The notes beneath the pieces are model-generated. The model was not told where the DNA came from. It saw only the letters and a program-made list of their open reading frames with translations, and did not search any database. 64,000 nucleotides of DNA from Rhodobacter aestuarii (GTDB taxonomy: Bacteria > Pseudomonadota > Alphaproteobacteria > Rhodobacterales > Rhodobacteraceae). The stretch lies in contig NZ_FTOG01000011.1 of the NCBI RefSeq assembly GCF_900156655.1, forward strand, positions 82,743 through 146,742, in the 5' to 3' direction. Below are positions 10,311 to 19,670 of this stretch, in pieces; the stretch's first letter is position 1; every line of letters starts with the position of its first letter. The translations under genes were made by a program, and so were the position numbers.

Positions 10311-11120
10311 TTAAAGCCCCAGCACGTCGATCATGTCATATTGGCCGGGCTTTTGATCGAGCCCCCAAAGCGCGGCCTTGAGCGCGCCACGCGCAAAAAT
10401 GACCCGGTCGGTTGCGATATGGCGCAGCACGATCCGCTCGCCTGCAGCCGCGAAAATCACATCATGTTCGCCCACAATATCGCCGCCGCGAATGGCCGAA
10501 AAGCCGATCGCGCCGGGCTGACGCGTGCCGGTGATGCCGTGGCGCCCCGATTCGGTATTGCCCTCGAGCGAGATGCCCCGGCCATCCGCCGCCGCTTGGC
10601 CGAGCATCAGGGCCGTGCCCGACGGCGCATCGACCTTGCGGTTGTGATGCGCTTCGACCACCTCGATATCCCAATCTGCGTCGAGTGCTTGCGCCACGGT
10701 TTTGGCGAGCTTGGTCAGAAGATTGACGCCAAGGCTCATATTGCCCGCGCGAATTTGCACCGAATGGCGCGACGCAGGCTCCAGCGCTGCGATCTGGCCC
10801 GGCTCAAACCCGGTGGTGCCAATCACATGCACGGCCCGCGCCTGCGCGGCAAATTTCGCGAATTCGAGCGTCGCTGCGGGGGCGGTAAAGTCAATCACCG
10901 CTTGCGCATTTTTAAAGGCTTCAAGCGGATCATCGGTCACGATCACGCCCGTTTCCGCGCCACCCATTGCCGCGCCCAAATCTTGCCCCACCCAGTCATG
11001 GCCGGAGCGCTCAACCGCGCCCACCACCTGCGCCTTGCCCGAGGCAGAGATGGTCTTGGCAAGCATCTGCCCCATCCGCCCCGAAATTCCGGTGATCACG
11101 ATGCCCGGCAAATCGCTCAT
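10311..11120 (-). CDS. dapB: 4-hydroxy-tetrahydrodipicolinate reductase
   Basis: NAD(P)H-dependent reductase of the lysine/diaminopimelate pathway. The start chosen is ATG 11120 ([20 protein letters not shown]) because GGAGGG lies 7 bases upstream; the product is 269 residues. The Rossmann motif GISGRMGQ and the active-site stretch [16 protein letters not shown] (catalytic His-His and Lys, with PSGTA substrate loop) are intact. It is divergent from rbfA, with 94 bp between the starts. Confidence 0.96.
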   Translation of the reverse strand: MSDLPGIVITGISGRMGQMLAKTISASGKAQVVGAVERSGHDWVGQDLGAAMGGAETGVIVTDDPLEAFKNAQAVIDFTAPAATLEFAKFAAQARAVHVIGTTGFEPGQIAALEPASRHSVQIRAGNMSLGVNLLTKLAKTVAQALDADWDIEVVEAHHNRKVDAPSGTALMLGQAAADGRGISLEGNTESGRHGITGTRQPGAIGFSAIRGGDIVGEHDVIFAAAGERIVLRHIATDRVIFARGALKAALWGLDQKPGQYDMIDVLGL

Positions 11121-11214
11121 CTTTCCCTCCATGGTTTCGACCGTCTTTAGACTGTGACCCACCGATTGGCAAAGCCCCGTTGCGGGCAAGGCGCGAAAGC
11201 ACTATGTGCGGGGC

Positions 11215-11655
11215 ATGGCAAAGAACCGCTTCCATTCGGGCGATGGCCCCTCGCAACGGCAGCTTCGCGTTGGCGAACTGATCCGCCGGACCCTGTCTGA
11301 CGTGCTGATGCGCGGCGAGGTGCATGACCCGGACCTGAATCGCATCTCGATCACCGTGGGCGAAGTGCGCCCCTCGCCCGACTTGAAGGTGGCGACCGTT
11401 TATGTCGCCCCGCTTGGTGGCTCGCTCGGCGGGGAAAGCGCCGAGGCGATGCTGGCCGCGCTGCGCCGCAACACCGGCGAACTGCGCCACCATGTGGCGA
11501 AGGCGATGACGCTGAAATATGCGCCCGATCTGCGCTTCCGCATCGACGAGACCTTTGATCGGCTGGATGAGACACGGCGCATCTTCTCGGATGAAACGGT
11601 GCAGCGCGATATCGCCGCGCGTGACGACGATGAAGATGAAGCCGATCTGGGCTAG
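11215..11655 (+). CDS. rbfA: 30S ribosome-binding factor A
   Basis: A KH-like 16S rRNA processing and 30S maturation factor. It is 146 residues from ATG 11215 (MAKNRFHSG); a GTG three codons earlier is an alternative. Features include [17 protein letters not shown] at the N-terminus, VHDPDL, and [21 protein letters not shown] in the core strand. An acidic tail ([10 protein letters not shown]) ends the protein. It begins the plus-strand run rbfA - glycosidase - truB; the next gene starts inside its last codons. Confidence 0.95.
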   Translation: MAKNRFHSGDGPSQRQLRVGELIRRTLSDVLMRGEVHDPDLNRISITVGEVRPSPDLKVATVYVAPLGGSLGGESAEAMLAALRRNTGELRHHVAKAMTLKYAPDLRFRIDETFDRLDETRRIFSDETVQRDIAARDDDEDEADLG

Positions 11656-12373
11656 GCTTTTTGCCGCCTTGGCGCTGGTGGTGCCGCGCGTTGCGCTGGC
11701 GGCTGACCCTTGCCACACCGTGACCTTTGAAGACACGCCCTTCACCGTGTGCGAAGCGCGCGCGGGGGATGATCTGCGGCTGTGGTTGCGCGACGATGCG
11801 GGCGATATTTTGGGGACGATCCCGCGCTTGAAAGCCACGCTCGCCCCAAATGAGCAACTGGTCTTTGCGATGAATGCCGGGATGTATGCGCCCGACCGTT
11901 CCCCCGCAGGGCTTTACATTGAAAACGGGCAAGAACTGCACCGGATCGTCACCAATGAAGGGCCGGGCAATTTTGGTCTGTTGCCGAATGGGGTGTTTTG
12001 CATCTCTGATCGTTTCGCGGTGGTCGAAAGCCGCGCCTTTGCCGCCAACCCGCTTGCCTGTCGCTTTGCCACGCAATCCGGCCCGATGCTGGTGATTGAT
12101 GGCGCGCTGCATCCGCGCTTTCTGCCCGAGAGTGACAGCACCTATATCCGCAATGGTGTCGGTGTTTCGGGGGATGGGCTGACGGCGTGGTTCGTGATTT
12201 CGGACAAGCCGGTGAACTTTCACCGCTTCGCGCGGTTTTTCCGCGACCAACTTGGCGCGCCGAATGCGCTGTATCTGGATGGCTCGATTTCGCGGCTTTT
12301 TGTGCCGGCGCAGGGCCGGGCGGATTTCGGCCTGCCGATGGGGCCGATTGTCGGGCTTGTGGCCCAAGACTAA
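11630..12373 (+). CDS. Phosphodiester glycosidase family (DUF2233/NAGPA-like) secreted protein
   Basis: About 247 residues from ATG 11630 ([24 protein letters not shown], Sec signal peptide); a second ATG two codons later is equally possible. It overlaps the rbfA end by 26 bp in another frame. The mature protein has [39 protein letters not shown] and NGVGVSGDG, the motifs of the NAGPA/DUF2233 fold. Eukaryotic members uncover mannose-6-phosphate by phosphodiester hydrolysis; the bacterial substrate is unknown. It is probably periplasmic or exported. Confidence 0.85.
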   Translation: MKMKPIWARLFAALALVVPRVALAADPCHTVTFEDTPFTVCEARAGDDLRLWLRDDAGDILGTIPRLKATLAPNEQLVFAMNAGMYAPDRSPAGLYIENGQELHRIVTNEGPGNFGLLPNGVFCISDRFAVVESRAFAANPLACRFATQSGPMLVIDGALHPRFLPESDSTYIRNGVGVSGDGLTAWFVISDKPVNFHRFARFFRDQLGAPNALYLDGSISRLFVPAQGRADFGLPMGPIVGLVAQD

Positions 12374-12438
12374 GCGCCCCAATTGACCCGCGCGCCTTCA
12401 AGCGCTAGCAGGCGGGCTTGCATAAAAGGGAGCATGTT

Positions 12439-13341
12439 ATGGGCCGCAAGAAGGGGCGCGATATTTCCGGCTGGATCGTGGTCGACAAACCGGCGGGGGT
12501 GACCTCGACCTCGGTGGTGGGCAAGGTTCGCTGGGCGCTTGATGCGAAAAAGGCGGGCCATGCGGGCACGCTTGACCCTGCGGCCACGGGCGTTTTGGCC
12601 ATCGCGCTCGGCGAAGCGACCAAGACCGTTCCCTTCATCACCGATGCAATGAAATGCTACCGCTTCCAGGTGCGCTTTGGCGCTTCAACCAGCACCGATG
12701 ACGCCGAAGGCGCGGTGTTGGAAACCTCTGACGCCCGCCCCACGGATGAGGCGATTGCAGCCGCGCTTGGCGCGTTTCGCGGGGACATCATGCAAGTGCC
12801 GCCGCAAGTCTCTGCCGTGAAGGTGGAAGGCGAGCGCGCTTATGATCTGGCCCGAGAGGGTGTGGCAATGGATTTGGCCGCGCGCCCGCTTTGGGTCGAA
12901 AGCCTTGAGGTCGTTGCCCGCCCCGATGCTGATACGGTCGAGTTGGAAATGGTCTGCGGCAAGGGCGGCTATGTGCGCTCTATCGCGCGCGATCTGGGCC
13001 GGGCACTTGGCTGTTTGGGCCATGTGGCTTGGCTGCGCCGGGTCTGGTCTGGCCCGTTTGAGGCGGAAAATGGCCTGAGCCTTGATCAGATTGATACGCT
13101 TGCCCGCACGCCAGAGTTGGATGAAAAGCTTTTGCCGCTGGAACTCGGGCTAGATGACCTGCCCGAAGTGAAAGCCACGGTGGAGGGCGCAGTGCGGCTG
13201 AGCCACGGCAACCCGGGCCAAGTGATCGCATCGGGCATCGAATTTGGCACCGAGGTTTGGGTGAGCCGCGACGGGCTTGCCATTGCCGTGGGTCGCTACA
13301 TGGGCGGCGAGGTCCATCCGGACCGCGTTTTCAACCGGTAA
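12439..13341 (+). CDS. truB: tRNA pseudouridine(55) synthase
   Basis: Isomerises U55 in the T-loop of tRNAs. The start chosen is ATG 12439 ([20 protein letters not shown]) because GGGAG lies 6 bases upstream; the product is 300 residues. The catalytic motif [13 protein letters not shown] carries the nucleophilic Asp at about residue 43, and [10 protein letters not shown] and [12 protein letters not shown] fit the TruB fold. It follows the glycosidase gene by 65 bp, and its stop lies 4 bp before the next start. Confidence 0.96.
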   Translation: MGRKKGRDISGWIVVDKPAGVTSTSVVGKVRWALDAKKAGHAGTLDPAATGVLAIALGEATKTVPFITDAMKCYRFQVRFGASTSTDDAEGAVLETSDARPTDEAIAAALGAFRGDIMQVPPQVSAVKVEGERAYDLAREGVAMDLAARPLWVESLEVVARPDADTVELEMVCGKGGYVRSIARDLGRALGCLGHVAWLRRVWSGPFEAENGLSLDQIDTLARTPELDEKLLPLELGLDDLPEVKATVEGAVRLSHGNPGQVIASGIEFGTEVWVSRDGLAIAVGRYMGGEVHPDRVFNR

Positions 13342-13345
13342 GGGC

Positions 13346-13870
13346 ATGATCACACGCAGCCATATCAAAGGCGATGCCCCCTCGATCGCGGTTTATTCCG
13401 ACTGTGAGCAGTATCGCTACCTGCTCACCCGTGTTTGGGACGAAAGCCACCCCCGCGCGCTGTTTGTGATGCTGAACCCTTCCACCGCAACCGAGGTGCA
13501 GAACGACCCGACCGTGGAGCGCTGCGAGCGCCGGGCGCGGGCCTTGGGCTTTGGCGCTTTCCGGGTGACGAATATCTTCGCCTATCGCGCCACCGACCCC
13601 AAAGACATGCGCGCGCAAGCAGACCCCGTTGGCCCCGAAAATGATGCCGCGATTTTGGAAAGCCTTGAATGGGCCGCCGGGCCTAAAGATCGAATCATCT
13701 GCGCTTGGGGGGCGCATGGGGCGCATTTGAACCGCGGGGCAGCGGTGGAGGCGCTTTTGCGCGGCTCTGGCCGGGCATTGCATCATTTGGGGCTCACCAA
13801 TGCGGGAGCCCCCAAACACCCGCTTTACATCAGCTATGCGCAGCAACTGATCGCTTGGCCCGCGTCATAA
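13346..13870 (+). CDS. DUF1643 domain protein
   Basis: A 174-residue protein from ATG 13346 (MITRSHIKGDAPSIAVYSD). The start was chosen because AAGGG overlaps the truB stop just upstream, indicating translational coupling. The DUF1643 signatures LFVMLNPSTATEVQNDPTVERCERRARALGFGAF, divided here only for reference as LNPSTAT and DPTVERC, are present, as is CAWGAHGA. The family has no established biochemical role. It is cotranscribed with truB in this window. Confidence 0.85.
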   Translation: MITRSHIKGDAPSIAVYSDCEQYRYLLTRVWDESHPRALFVMLNPSTATEVQNDPTVERCERRARALGFGAFRVTNIFAYRATDPKDMRAQADPVGPENDAAILESLEWAAGPKDRIICAWGAHGAHLNRGAAVEALLRGSGRALHHLGLTNAGAPKHPLYISYAQQLIAWPAS

Positions 13871-13981
13871 ACGGTTAACCAGCCTCCGAAATATCGCAGC
13901 TCCTACGCCTTTTCGGCACCTGTGCTCGCTTTTGATTCACGCCCGCGCGTTAGGCTCGCCGCTTAACCATGAGGTGGTGCG

Positions 13982-15013
13982 ATGCTGTTTCTCTCCGGTC
14001 TGCTGGGTCTGCTGATGGCAGGGGTTGCCGCTGGTCTGGTTCCGCTGGAGGAGCCGGAGGCAGAAGATGGCATTCTCCCCGAAGACAGCGCGGGCGATAG
14101 CGGTGGCGAGGATCTGATCGAAGATGACCCGTCCGACACGGTGACCACCTTGCCCGGGGACGATCCCACGCCCTCTTCCCTGCCCTCCCCTGACCCGAGC
14201 GAGCTTGCCGATATCCTTTGGGGCGATCTTTTCGACGATGAGATCGACGGGCTTGGCGGCGATGACCAAATCAACGGCTACAGCGGCGATGACACGCTTG
14301 CGGGCGGCGCGGGTGACGACACGCTGATTGGCGAAGAGGGCGATGACAATCTATCCGGGGATGCAGGCGATGATTCGCTTGCTGGCGAAGACGGGGCAGA
14401 TACGCTTTTGGGCGCTGCGGGAAATGACACGCTAACCGGGGGCTTTGGGGCGGATAGCCTGTCGGGGGGCGAAGATAATGATAGCCTGTCTGGCGGCGCC
14501 GATAATGACATCTTGGCGGGCGATACGGGCAATGACAGCCTGATGGGCGACGATGGGGATGACACGCTGACAGGTGGGCTTGGCAATGACGAGTTGTTTG
14601 GCGGCGATGGCGATGATCTGCTGATCGGAGTGGTAGCCGCAGACGAATCCGCTACCATGGATGAGGATGGGACAGATTTCCTCAATGGCGGCACGGGGGC
14701 GGATACGCTGATGGTGGGAACGGGCGACTATGCCTCGGGTGGCGAGGATGAAGATGTGTTCGGCTTGGGCGATTGGATCGACCCGGCCAACCCAGCCACC
14801 ATTGCCGATTATGACGCCAGCCAAGACCAGATTGTGGTGGTCTATGACCCGAGTTCGGGCAGCCTGCCGGACCTGACCCTTCAGCCCTCTGAGACCAGTG
14901 GCAACCAATGGGTCTGCTTGGATGGTGTGCCGCTGGCCGAGGTAATGAACGCCGAGAACCTGACGGTTGAAGACCTTCGCTTGGTGACCCCAGAGGAATT
15001 CAGCGCGCTTTGA
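13982..15013 (+). CDS. RTX-repeat calcium-binding protein
   Basis: A 343-residue acidic protein. A hydrophobic N-terminus (MLFLSGLLGLLMAGVAAGLV) acts as a signal or anchor, followed by an Asp/Glu/Pro-rich linker to about residue 80. About 14 glycine/aspartate nonapeptides of the type GGxGDDTLxG follow (about residues 90-225), forming a parallel beta-roll that binds calcium. The C-terminal domain lacks repeats and contains DYDASQDQIVVVYD, a type common in Rhodobacteraceae RTX proteins. No type I secretion genes are adjacent. A good terminator follows. Confidence 0.85.
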   Translation: MLFLSGLLGLLMAGVAAGLVPLEEPEAEDGILPEDSAGDSGGEDLIEDDPSDTVTTLPGDDPTPSSLPSPDPSELADILWGDLFDDEIDGLGGDDQINGYSGDDTLAGGAGDDTLIGEEGDDNLSGDAGDDSLAGEDGADTLLGAAGNDTLTGGFGADSLSGGEDNDSLSGGADNDILAGDTGNDSLMGDDGDDTLTGGLGNDELFGGDGDDLLIGVVAADESATMDEDGTDFLNGGTGADTLMVGTGDYASGGEDEDVFGLGDWIDPANPATIADYDASQDQIVVVYDPSSGSLPDLTLQPSETSGNQWVCLDGVPLAEVMNAENLTVEDLRLVTPEEFSAL

Positions 15014-15020
15014 CCTCGCC

Positions 15021-15042
15021 AAGGCCTCTCGGGCCTTTTTGC
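15021..15042 (+). terminator. Rho-independent terminator of RTX gene
   Basis: AAGGCC-TCTCG-GGCCTT stem-loop immediately followed by TTTGC, starting 8 bp after the stop codon of the RTX gene and upstream of rpsO. Confidence 0.75.
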
Positions 15043-15160
15043 TTCCCAAAAGGCGGAATTTCCGCTAAACGCCGCCATCCGCCGGATTCGGCGGTGCTCC
15101 ACGGGCCTTGCTGGACGACATCCCGGCCTGCGCCATAACCCTTTACCAAAGGAGACCCCG

Positions 15161-15430
15161 ATGTCGATCACCGTTGAAGAGAAAAACCGTCTCATCAAAG
15201 AATACGCCACCAAAGAAGGCGACACCGGTTCGCCGGAAGTCCAAGTGGCGATCCTCAGCTCGCGCATCGCGACGCTGACCGAGCACTTCAAACAGCACAA
15301 GAAGGACAACCACTCGCGTCGTGGCCTTCTGATGATGGTGGCCCAGCGCCGCAAACTGCTCGACTACCTGAAAAAGAAAGATGTGGCTCGCTACCAGTCG
15401 CTCATCGAGCGTCTCGGCCTGCGCCGCTAA
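15161..15430 (+). CDS. rpsO: 30S ribosomal protein S15
   Basis: Primary 16S rRNA-binding protein of the small-subunit platform. At 89 residues it is the standard length. It starts [16 protein letters not shown], with AAAGGAGA just upstream, and carries [16 protein letters not shown] and [26 protein letters not shown], the S15 hallmark segments. It forms a single-gene unit with its own terminator downstream. Confidence 0.98.
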   Translation: MSITVEEKNRLIKEYATKEGDTGSPEVQVAILSSRIATLTEHFKQHKKDNHSRRGLLMMVAQRRKLLDYLKKKDVARYQSLIERLGLRR

Positions 15431-15451
15431 TCTTTCCGGCTTCGGAAAACG

Positions 15452-15483
15452 AAACGCCCGTCGCACAAGCGGCGGGCGTTTTG
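15452..15483 (+). terminator. Rho-independent terminator of rpsO
   Basis: AAACGCCCG-T-CGC and GCG-G-CGGGCGTTT form a 13-bp stem with one G-T wobble around ACAA, followed by TTGC. It lies 21 bp after the rpsO stop. Confidence 0.85.
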
Positions 15484-15533
15484 CTTATGTCCCCCGCCTT
15501 GCTGCCCGCAGGCATGCGCTTTACACCCGCACC

Positions 15534-15890
15534 ATGCGCATCTTGGAAAACATCATCAGCGATCGTGGCTCGAAATATGCCGTTGCCGGCGGGCCATGCG
15601 CCTCGGCAGAAGAGGCACGGGCTTTCATCCAAACCCTCTGCCGCACGAAAAAATTCGCCAAGGCAACGCATAATAGCTGGGCCCTTTTGACCGCCGATGC
15701 CCCGCTTAAAAATGATGATGGAGAAGCCGGGGCGGGTATGGTGATTTTGCGGATGCTCGAACGCGAAGCTCTGCAAAACCATATCATCGTGGTCACGCGC
15801 TGGTTTGGCGGCAAGCATCTTGGCGGGGATCGGTTCCGCCATGTGCAAGAGGCCGTGCGTCTTTATCTGGAAGACCTGCGCCAGACCTGA
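15534..15890 (+). CDS. YigZ/IMPACT family (UPF0029) N-terminal-domain protein
   Basis: A 118-residue protein from ATG 15534 (MRILENIISDRGSKYAVAGGPC). It has the IMPACT N-terminal fold segments SWALLTADAPLKNDDGEAGAG and VVTRWFGGKHLGGDRF, corresponding to the H.......DGEP..TAG and VVRYFGG.KLG motifs of YigZ. It is shorter than YigZ (about 200 residues) and lacks the C-terminal domain, so it is a single-domain member. The family is linked to translation regulation in eukaryotes; the bacterial role is unclear. It lies downstream of rpsO but after its terminator. Confidence 0.8.
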   Translation: MRILENIISDRGSKYAVAGGPCASAEEARAFIQTLCRTKKFAKATHNSWALLTADAPLKNDDGEAGAGMVILRMLEREALQNHIIVVTRWFGGKHLGGDRFRHVQEAVRLYLEDLRQT

Positions 15891-15979
15891 GCGCCCCCCA
15901 AACGACCGACCCACAACGGCAGCTTGGCCCCCGGATTTCACGCCTTTCGGTTCACCCAGACGCCCTGTAAAGTCGCGCC

Positions 15980-17521
15980 ATGACGCTTCCTGCCACGCTT
16001 AAATTCTCTGACGATCAGGCCGAGGCCTGGGATGCCGTTGCTTCCGCGCTGGAGGCGGCGGGTGTCGATATTTTGGATGGCAGTTTGTTGCCCGAGGGCG
16101 GCGAGCCGCATGTGATGGCGGTGATCGGCAAGGCGGGCTCGGGCAAAACGCTCCTTTTGGCGCAACTCTTCAAAGCCTTGGCCGAGGCGGGGGTTGAGAT
16201 CGTCTCGGGCGATTATGAAGGCAAGAAGCGCAAAGATCGGCGCACGCTGGCGATTTTGGCCCCCACGAACAAAGCCGCCTCGGTGCTGCGCTCGCGCGGT
16301 GTGCCCGCGACCACGATCCACCGCATTCTTTATACCCCCGTTTATCACCCTGAATATGAGGCCATTGCCGAATGGCTGGCCGGGCAAGGCGACCGCCCCG
16401 ATCTTGAGCAGTTGCGGATCGACGGGCTGTCTGAACTCGCGCTCGACCGCGCGAAAGCCTTTTACGAAACAAATGCCTCGGTGCCGGGCGCCTTGGCGGC
16501 GGCGGGCTTGCGGGGCTCGGATTTTATTTCCGGCTGGAAGCGGCGCGAAGACCCGCTGGATATAGGCTTTGTTGACGAAGCCTCAATGCTCGACGAACGC
16601 CAGTTTGACGACCTGAAAGAAATCTTCCCGACGCTGGTCTTGTTTGGCGACCCGGCGCAGCTCGCCCCCGTCAACCAATCGGGTCATATGTCGTTTGAGC
16701 GGTTGCCGAAAAAAGAGGTGCATGCGCTACACCGTATCCACCGCCAAGCCGATGACAACCCGATCTTGGATCTGGCCCATGCTTTGGCCGATGACAGCCT
16801 CGATTTCTACGCTTTTGAACGCAAGCTGGCAGAGGCTGCAAAATCTGACCCGCGCGTGGTTTGGGCCGAACGGGTCGAAAGCGATCTGATGGCGCGCTCG
16901 CCCGTTTTGGTGTGGCGCAATGCGACCCGCATTCGGCTGATACAGGCGTTTCGCGGCGCGCATTCCGCGCCCGCAGATGCGCTTTTGCCCGGCGAGCCGC
17001 TGATTTGCGACGGGATCGAATTGCCGCTCAAGCACCGCAAGAAGCGCATCGACCTTGAGGCGCGCGGGCTGATTAAGGGCGCGCAGGTGATCTACCTTGG
17101 CCCCGGCAAAAAGCCCGGCTTTTCGCGGCTGCATGTGATTGGCTCTGAAGACCCGCGCCTGTCAGCCGCTTCGATCGTAAAGATCGAAATGCCTGATGAA
17201 GAAGAACCCTTCATCCCCTTTGCCGCACGGATGGGGGCGACCTTTTTGCATGGTGCTGCCGTCACCATTCACAAGGCGCAGGGCAGCCAGTGGCCCGATG
17301 TGCAGGTTTTTGCGCCCGATATTTATGCCGCCTTCCGCGCGGGTCGGTCAGAGGCGGGTATCCCGCTGTGGAAACGGCTGGCCTATGTCGCGATCACCCG
17401 CGCCGAGCATCGGCTTTTATGGGTGACGAAAGCGCGACTTGCCCGCCCCTCTACCCCCTTGGGCATCGACGATCTGCCAAGCGGGGCTGCGGTGCTCAAG
17501 CTCGAAGGTCAAACCGACTAG
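15980..17521 (+). CDS. RecD-like ATP-dependent DNA helicase
   Basis: A 513-residue superfamily 1 helicase. Motif I is GKAGSGKT (about residue 50), Ia is LAPTNKAAS, motif II is DEASM and motif III is FGDPAQLAPV. The C-terminal UvrD-like motifs are TIHKAQGSQWPDV (V) and YVAITRAEHRLLWV (VI). This order and size match RecD/Dda-like single-polypeptide helicases (AAA_30 plus UvrD_C_2). No RecB/RecC partners are adjacent, so it probably acts alone in DNA repair or replication fork processing. Its stop codon TAG is contributed by the left end of a repeat element. Confidence 0.88.
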   Translation: MTLPATLKFSDDQAEAWDAVASALEAAGVDILDGSLLPEGGEPHVMAVIGKAGSGKTLLLAQLFKALAEAGVEIVSGDYEGKKRKDRRTLAILAPTNKAASVLRSRGVPATTIHRILYTPVYHPEYEAIAEWLAGQGDRPDLEQLRIDGLSELALDRAKAFYETNASVPGALAAAGLRGSDFISGWKRREDPLDIGFVDEASMLDERQFDDLKEIFPTLVLFGDPAQLAPVNQSGHMSFERLPKKEVHALHRIHRQADDNPILDLAHALADDSLDFYAFERKLAEAAKSDPRVVWAERVESDLMARSPVLVWRNATRIRLIQAFRGAHSAPADALLPGEPLICDGIELPLKHRKKRIDLEARGLIKGAQVIYLGPGKKPGFSRLHVIGSEDPRLSAASIVKIEMPDEEEPFIPFAARMGATFLHGAAVTIHKAQGSQWPDVQVFAPDIYAAFRAGRSEAGIPLWKRLAYVAITRAEHRLLWVTKARLARPSTPLGIDDLPSGAAVLKLEGQTD

Positions 17522-17625
17522 AGCCGGTCGCGTTCCTTCGCCTGCGCGCCACAAGCTCTTACCTTGTAATCTCGCATATCGGAGGCGCACAAAACCGGCT
17601 CCCAGTTTTGTGCAACATGCTCTAG
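17518..17625 (+). repeat. RIME-like palindromic intergenic element
   Basis: A 108-bp element bounded by the 7-bp inverted repeats CTAGAGC and GCTCTAG. It contains an internal hairpin GCACAAAAC/GTTTTGTGC (17587-17613). The motif GAGCATGTTGCACAAAAC with GGGAGCCGGTTTTG, read on the minus strand, resembles the small mosaic repeats dispersed in rhizobial and rhodobacterial genomes. The left end supplies the helicase stop codon. It sits between the helicase and Lrp-domain genes and carries no gene. Confidence 0.6.
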
Positions 17626-17680
17626 CCCTTTTCCTTTCCGGCCACGCCGCCTAATCTGCCCCCAACAAAGGAGGCGGCCC

Positions 17681-17917
17681 ATGCGTTGCGTTTTCGTCCA
17701 GTTCCGTTGCCAGCCCGGTCAAACCTATGCCGTGGCCGATGCCATTTATGAGCGCGAGGTGGTGAGCGAACTCTATTCCACCTCGGGCGATTATGACCTG
17801 ATCGCCAAGGTCTACATCCCCGAAGAGGTCGATGTTGGCCATTACCTGTCGGAAAAGCTGTTCGATATTGCTGGCATCAGCCGCACCTTGACGACGATGA
17901 CCTTCAAAGCGTTCTAA
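17681..17917 (+). CDS. Stand-alone Lrp/AsnC ligand-binding (RAM) domain protein
   Basis: A 78-residue protein consisting only of the alpha/beta effector domain of Lrp/AsnC regulators (MRCVFVQFRCQPGQTYAVADAI, then VVSELYSTSGDYDLIAKVYIP). It has no helix-turn-helix. Such small RAM proteins assemble into rings and may bind amino acids or modulate full-length Lrp proteins. GGAGG precedes the ATG. It converges with the TIGR02186 gene on the other strand, and the two stop codons share bases 17915-17916. Confidence 0.85.
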   Translation: MRCVFVQFRCQPGQTYAVADAIYEREVVSELYSTSGDYDLIAKVYIPEEVDVGHYLSEKLFDIAGISRTLTTMTFKAF

Positions 17918-18681
17918 CGCTTCAGCATCCGGAAGGCGGCAGAGGCGGCCCAGCCCGCAAAGACCGCAAGCGCGAGCGACATCAGCCCGTAAAGCGCGGG
18001 CTGGTTTTGCGACAGGTTATAGGTGAACCGCTCAAGCCCAACCCGGCGCACCCGGATTGGGCGCTCTGCCCGGTCGATCAAATTGCCATCGCGCAGCAAA
18101 AAGATCCGCGCGGTGTAATCCCCTTCAATCAGGTTTGCAGGCAAGTCGAAGTCGGCGCGAAACAGCGTGCCTTGCACCAGCTTTACCGGTTTGCGCGTCA
18201 GCTGATAGACCCCACCCTTTTCACGAATGCGCATCAGTGCTTCGGCATAGGGGCGAGTGTCACTTTCGCCCAGAGGCCCTGCAAAGGCCCGCATCGCCAG
18301 CGGCAGCGAGATATTCTCAAGCGCATCCAGCGCTGGTGGCAAGATCTTCTCGAGTGGCGCGGAGCTTGCCACGGCGTAATAGCTTGGCGCTTGCGGCACC
18401 ACCACTTTCCCGGTGTTGACCCAAATCCCAAATTCACGCGACTTGCGCCGCACGGTGACGCGCTGCAGCGGCCCTTCCAGCGTGACAATCACCCCAAGCC
18501 GCCCCGGCGGCTCCGGCGCGTCACGTTTCACCGCGCCATAAAGGATCACCGTCGACCCATCAAACGAGGCGGTAATCCCAATATCCTCGGCACTGAGTCC
18601 CGCCACGACCTTTTCGGCCTGCGCCAGCCCCGGCAGAAGCGACAGCCCCAACACGAAAAAGACCATCAGCGCGCGGATCAT
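17914..18681 (-). CDS. TIGR02186 family transmembrane protein
   Basis: A 255-residue protein with a signal peptide (MIRALMVFFVLGLSLLPGLAQA) and a C-terminal membrane helix (LYGLMSLALAVFAGWAASAAF) followed by a positively charged tail. This predicts a periplasmic domain anchored at its C-terminus. It is typical of the alphaproteobacterial TIGR02186 family, which has no experimentally fixed role. Its ATG overlaps the stop of the TSUP exporter gene by one base (TGATG). The fixed pairing with TauE/SafE-like exporters suggests an accessory role in sulfur-anion export. Confidence 0.85.
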   Translation of the reverse strand: MIRALMVFFVLGLSLLPGLAQAEKVVAGLSAEDIGITASFDGSTVILYGAVKRDAPEPPGRLGVIVTLEGPLQRVTVRRKSREFGIWVNTGKVVVPQAPSYYAVASSAPLEKILPPALDALENISLPLAMRAFAGPLGESDTRPYAEALMRIREKGGVYQLTRKPVKLVQGTLFRADFDLPANLIEGDYTARIFLLRDGNLIDRAERPIRVRRVGLERFTYNLSQNQPALYGLMSLALAVFAGWAASAAFRMLKR

Positions 18682-19598
18682 CAGATCACCCCCATGGTGA
18701 GGGAGTAAAGCTCGCTGGGCATCAACAGAAGATCGAGCCCCAGCTTCACCGCGACAGCCAGAACCAAAAGCGCCAACAAGATGCGCAACTGTTCGGCTTT
18801 CAGCTTCGCCCCAAGTTGCGAGCCGATCTGCGCGCCAATCACCCCGCCGACAATCAGCAAGAGCGCCAGCATCACATCCACCGATTGGTTGGTGATGGCG
18901 TGCATCATCGTGGTGAAGGCCGACACGAACAAAATTTGAAACAGCGAGGTGCCGATCACCACCTTAGTCGGCATCCCAAGCAGGTAAATCATCGCGGGCA
19001 CCATGATGAAGCCACCACCCACGCCCATGATCGCGGCCAAAACCCCGACAGCCATGCCTACCAGCATCGGCGGGATGACCGAGATATAAAGGCCTGAGGC
19101 GCGGAACTTCACCTTGAACGGCAACCGGTGCACCCAATTATGCTGGCGCGCTTTCACCCGCGGCGCATCTTTGCGGCGGTTGCGGCGCAGCGCGCGTACC
19201 GCCTCTTGCAGCATCAACAGCCCGATCGAGCCCAAAAACACGACATAGGCCAATTGCACCGCAAGGTCGATTTGCCCGAGCCGTGTAAGCAGGTTGAAGA
19301 TGAAGATCCCCATGGCCGAGCCAATAAGGCCACCGATCAAGAGAACGATCCCCATCGGCACATCCACAGCCTTACGCTTGAACTGTGCCAAGACCCCACT
19401 GACCGAAGAGGCCACAACTTGGTTCGCCCCGGTCGCCACCGCCACAGTGGGCGGAATGCCAATGAAAAACAGAAGCGGCGTGATCAAGAAGCCGCCGCCC
19501 ACACCAAACATGCCCGACAACAGGCCCACGAGCCCACCAAGGCCCAAAAGAAGAAAGATGTTCACCGAAAGCTCGGCGATGGGAAGGTAGATTTGCAT
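18681..19598 (-). CDS. TSUP family (TauE/SafE) sulfite/sulfonate exporter
   Basis: A polytopic inner-membrane protein of about 305 residues from ATG 19598 (MQIYLPIAELSVNIFLLLG); in-frame ATGs further upstream exist. About eight hydrophobic segments fall into two repeats, each beginning with a glycine-rich motif: GMFGVGGGFLITPLL and AIMGVGGGFIMVPAMIYLLG, which define the TSUP family. The substrate is probably sulfite, sulfonates or another organosulfur anion, inferred from the family. It is translationally coupled to the TIGR02186 gene. Confidence 0.9.
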   Translation of the reverse strand: MQIYLPIAELSVNIFLLLGLGGLVGLLSGMFGVGGGFLITPLLFFIGIPPTVAVATGANQVVASSVSGVLAQFKRKAVDVPMGIVLLIGGLIGSAMGIFIFNLLTRLGQIDLAVQLAYVVFLGSIGLLMLQEAVRALRRNRRKDAPRVKARQHNWVHRLPFKVKFRASGLYISVIPPMLVGMAVGVLAAIMGVGGGFIMVPAMIYLLGMPTKVVIGTSLFQILFVSAFTTMMHAITNQSVDVMLALLLIVGGVIGAQIGSQLGAKLKAEQLRILLALLVLAVAVKLGLDLLLMPSELYSLTMGVI

Positions 19599-19670
19599 GG
19601 CGGTGCGTTGGCTTTGCCCTTGCAGCATGACCTGCATGGGCGAGGGTAGCAAGACCCGCTTTCGCCCCGG

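Noticed and set aside
14240..14650. Tandem short repeats that might suggest a CRISPR-like or satellite array
   Set aside because: The periodicity is 27 bp in frame and encodes RTX nonapeptides; there are no spacers between identical repeats.
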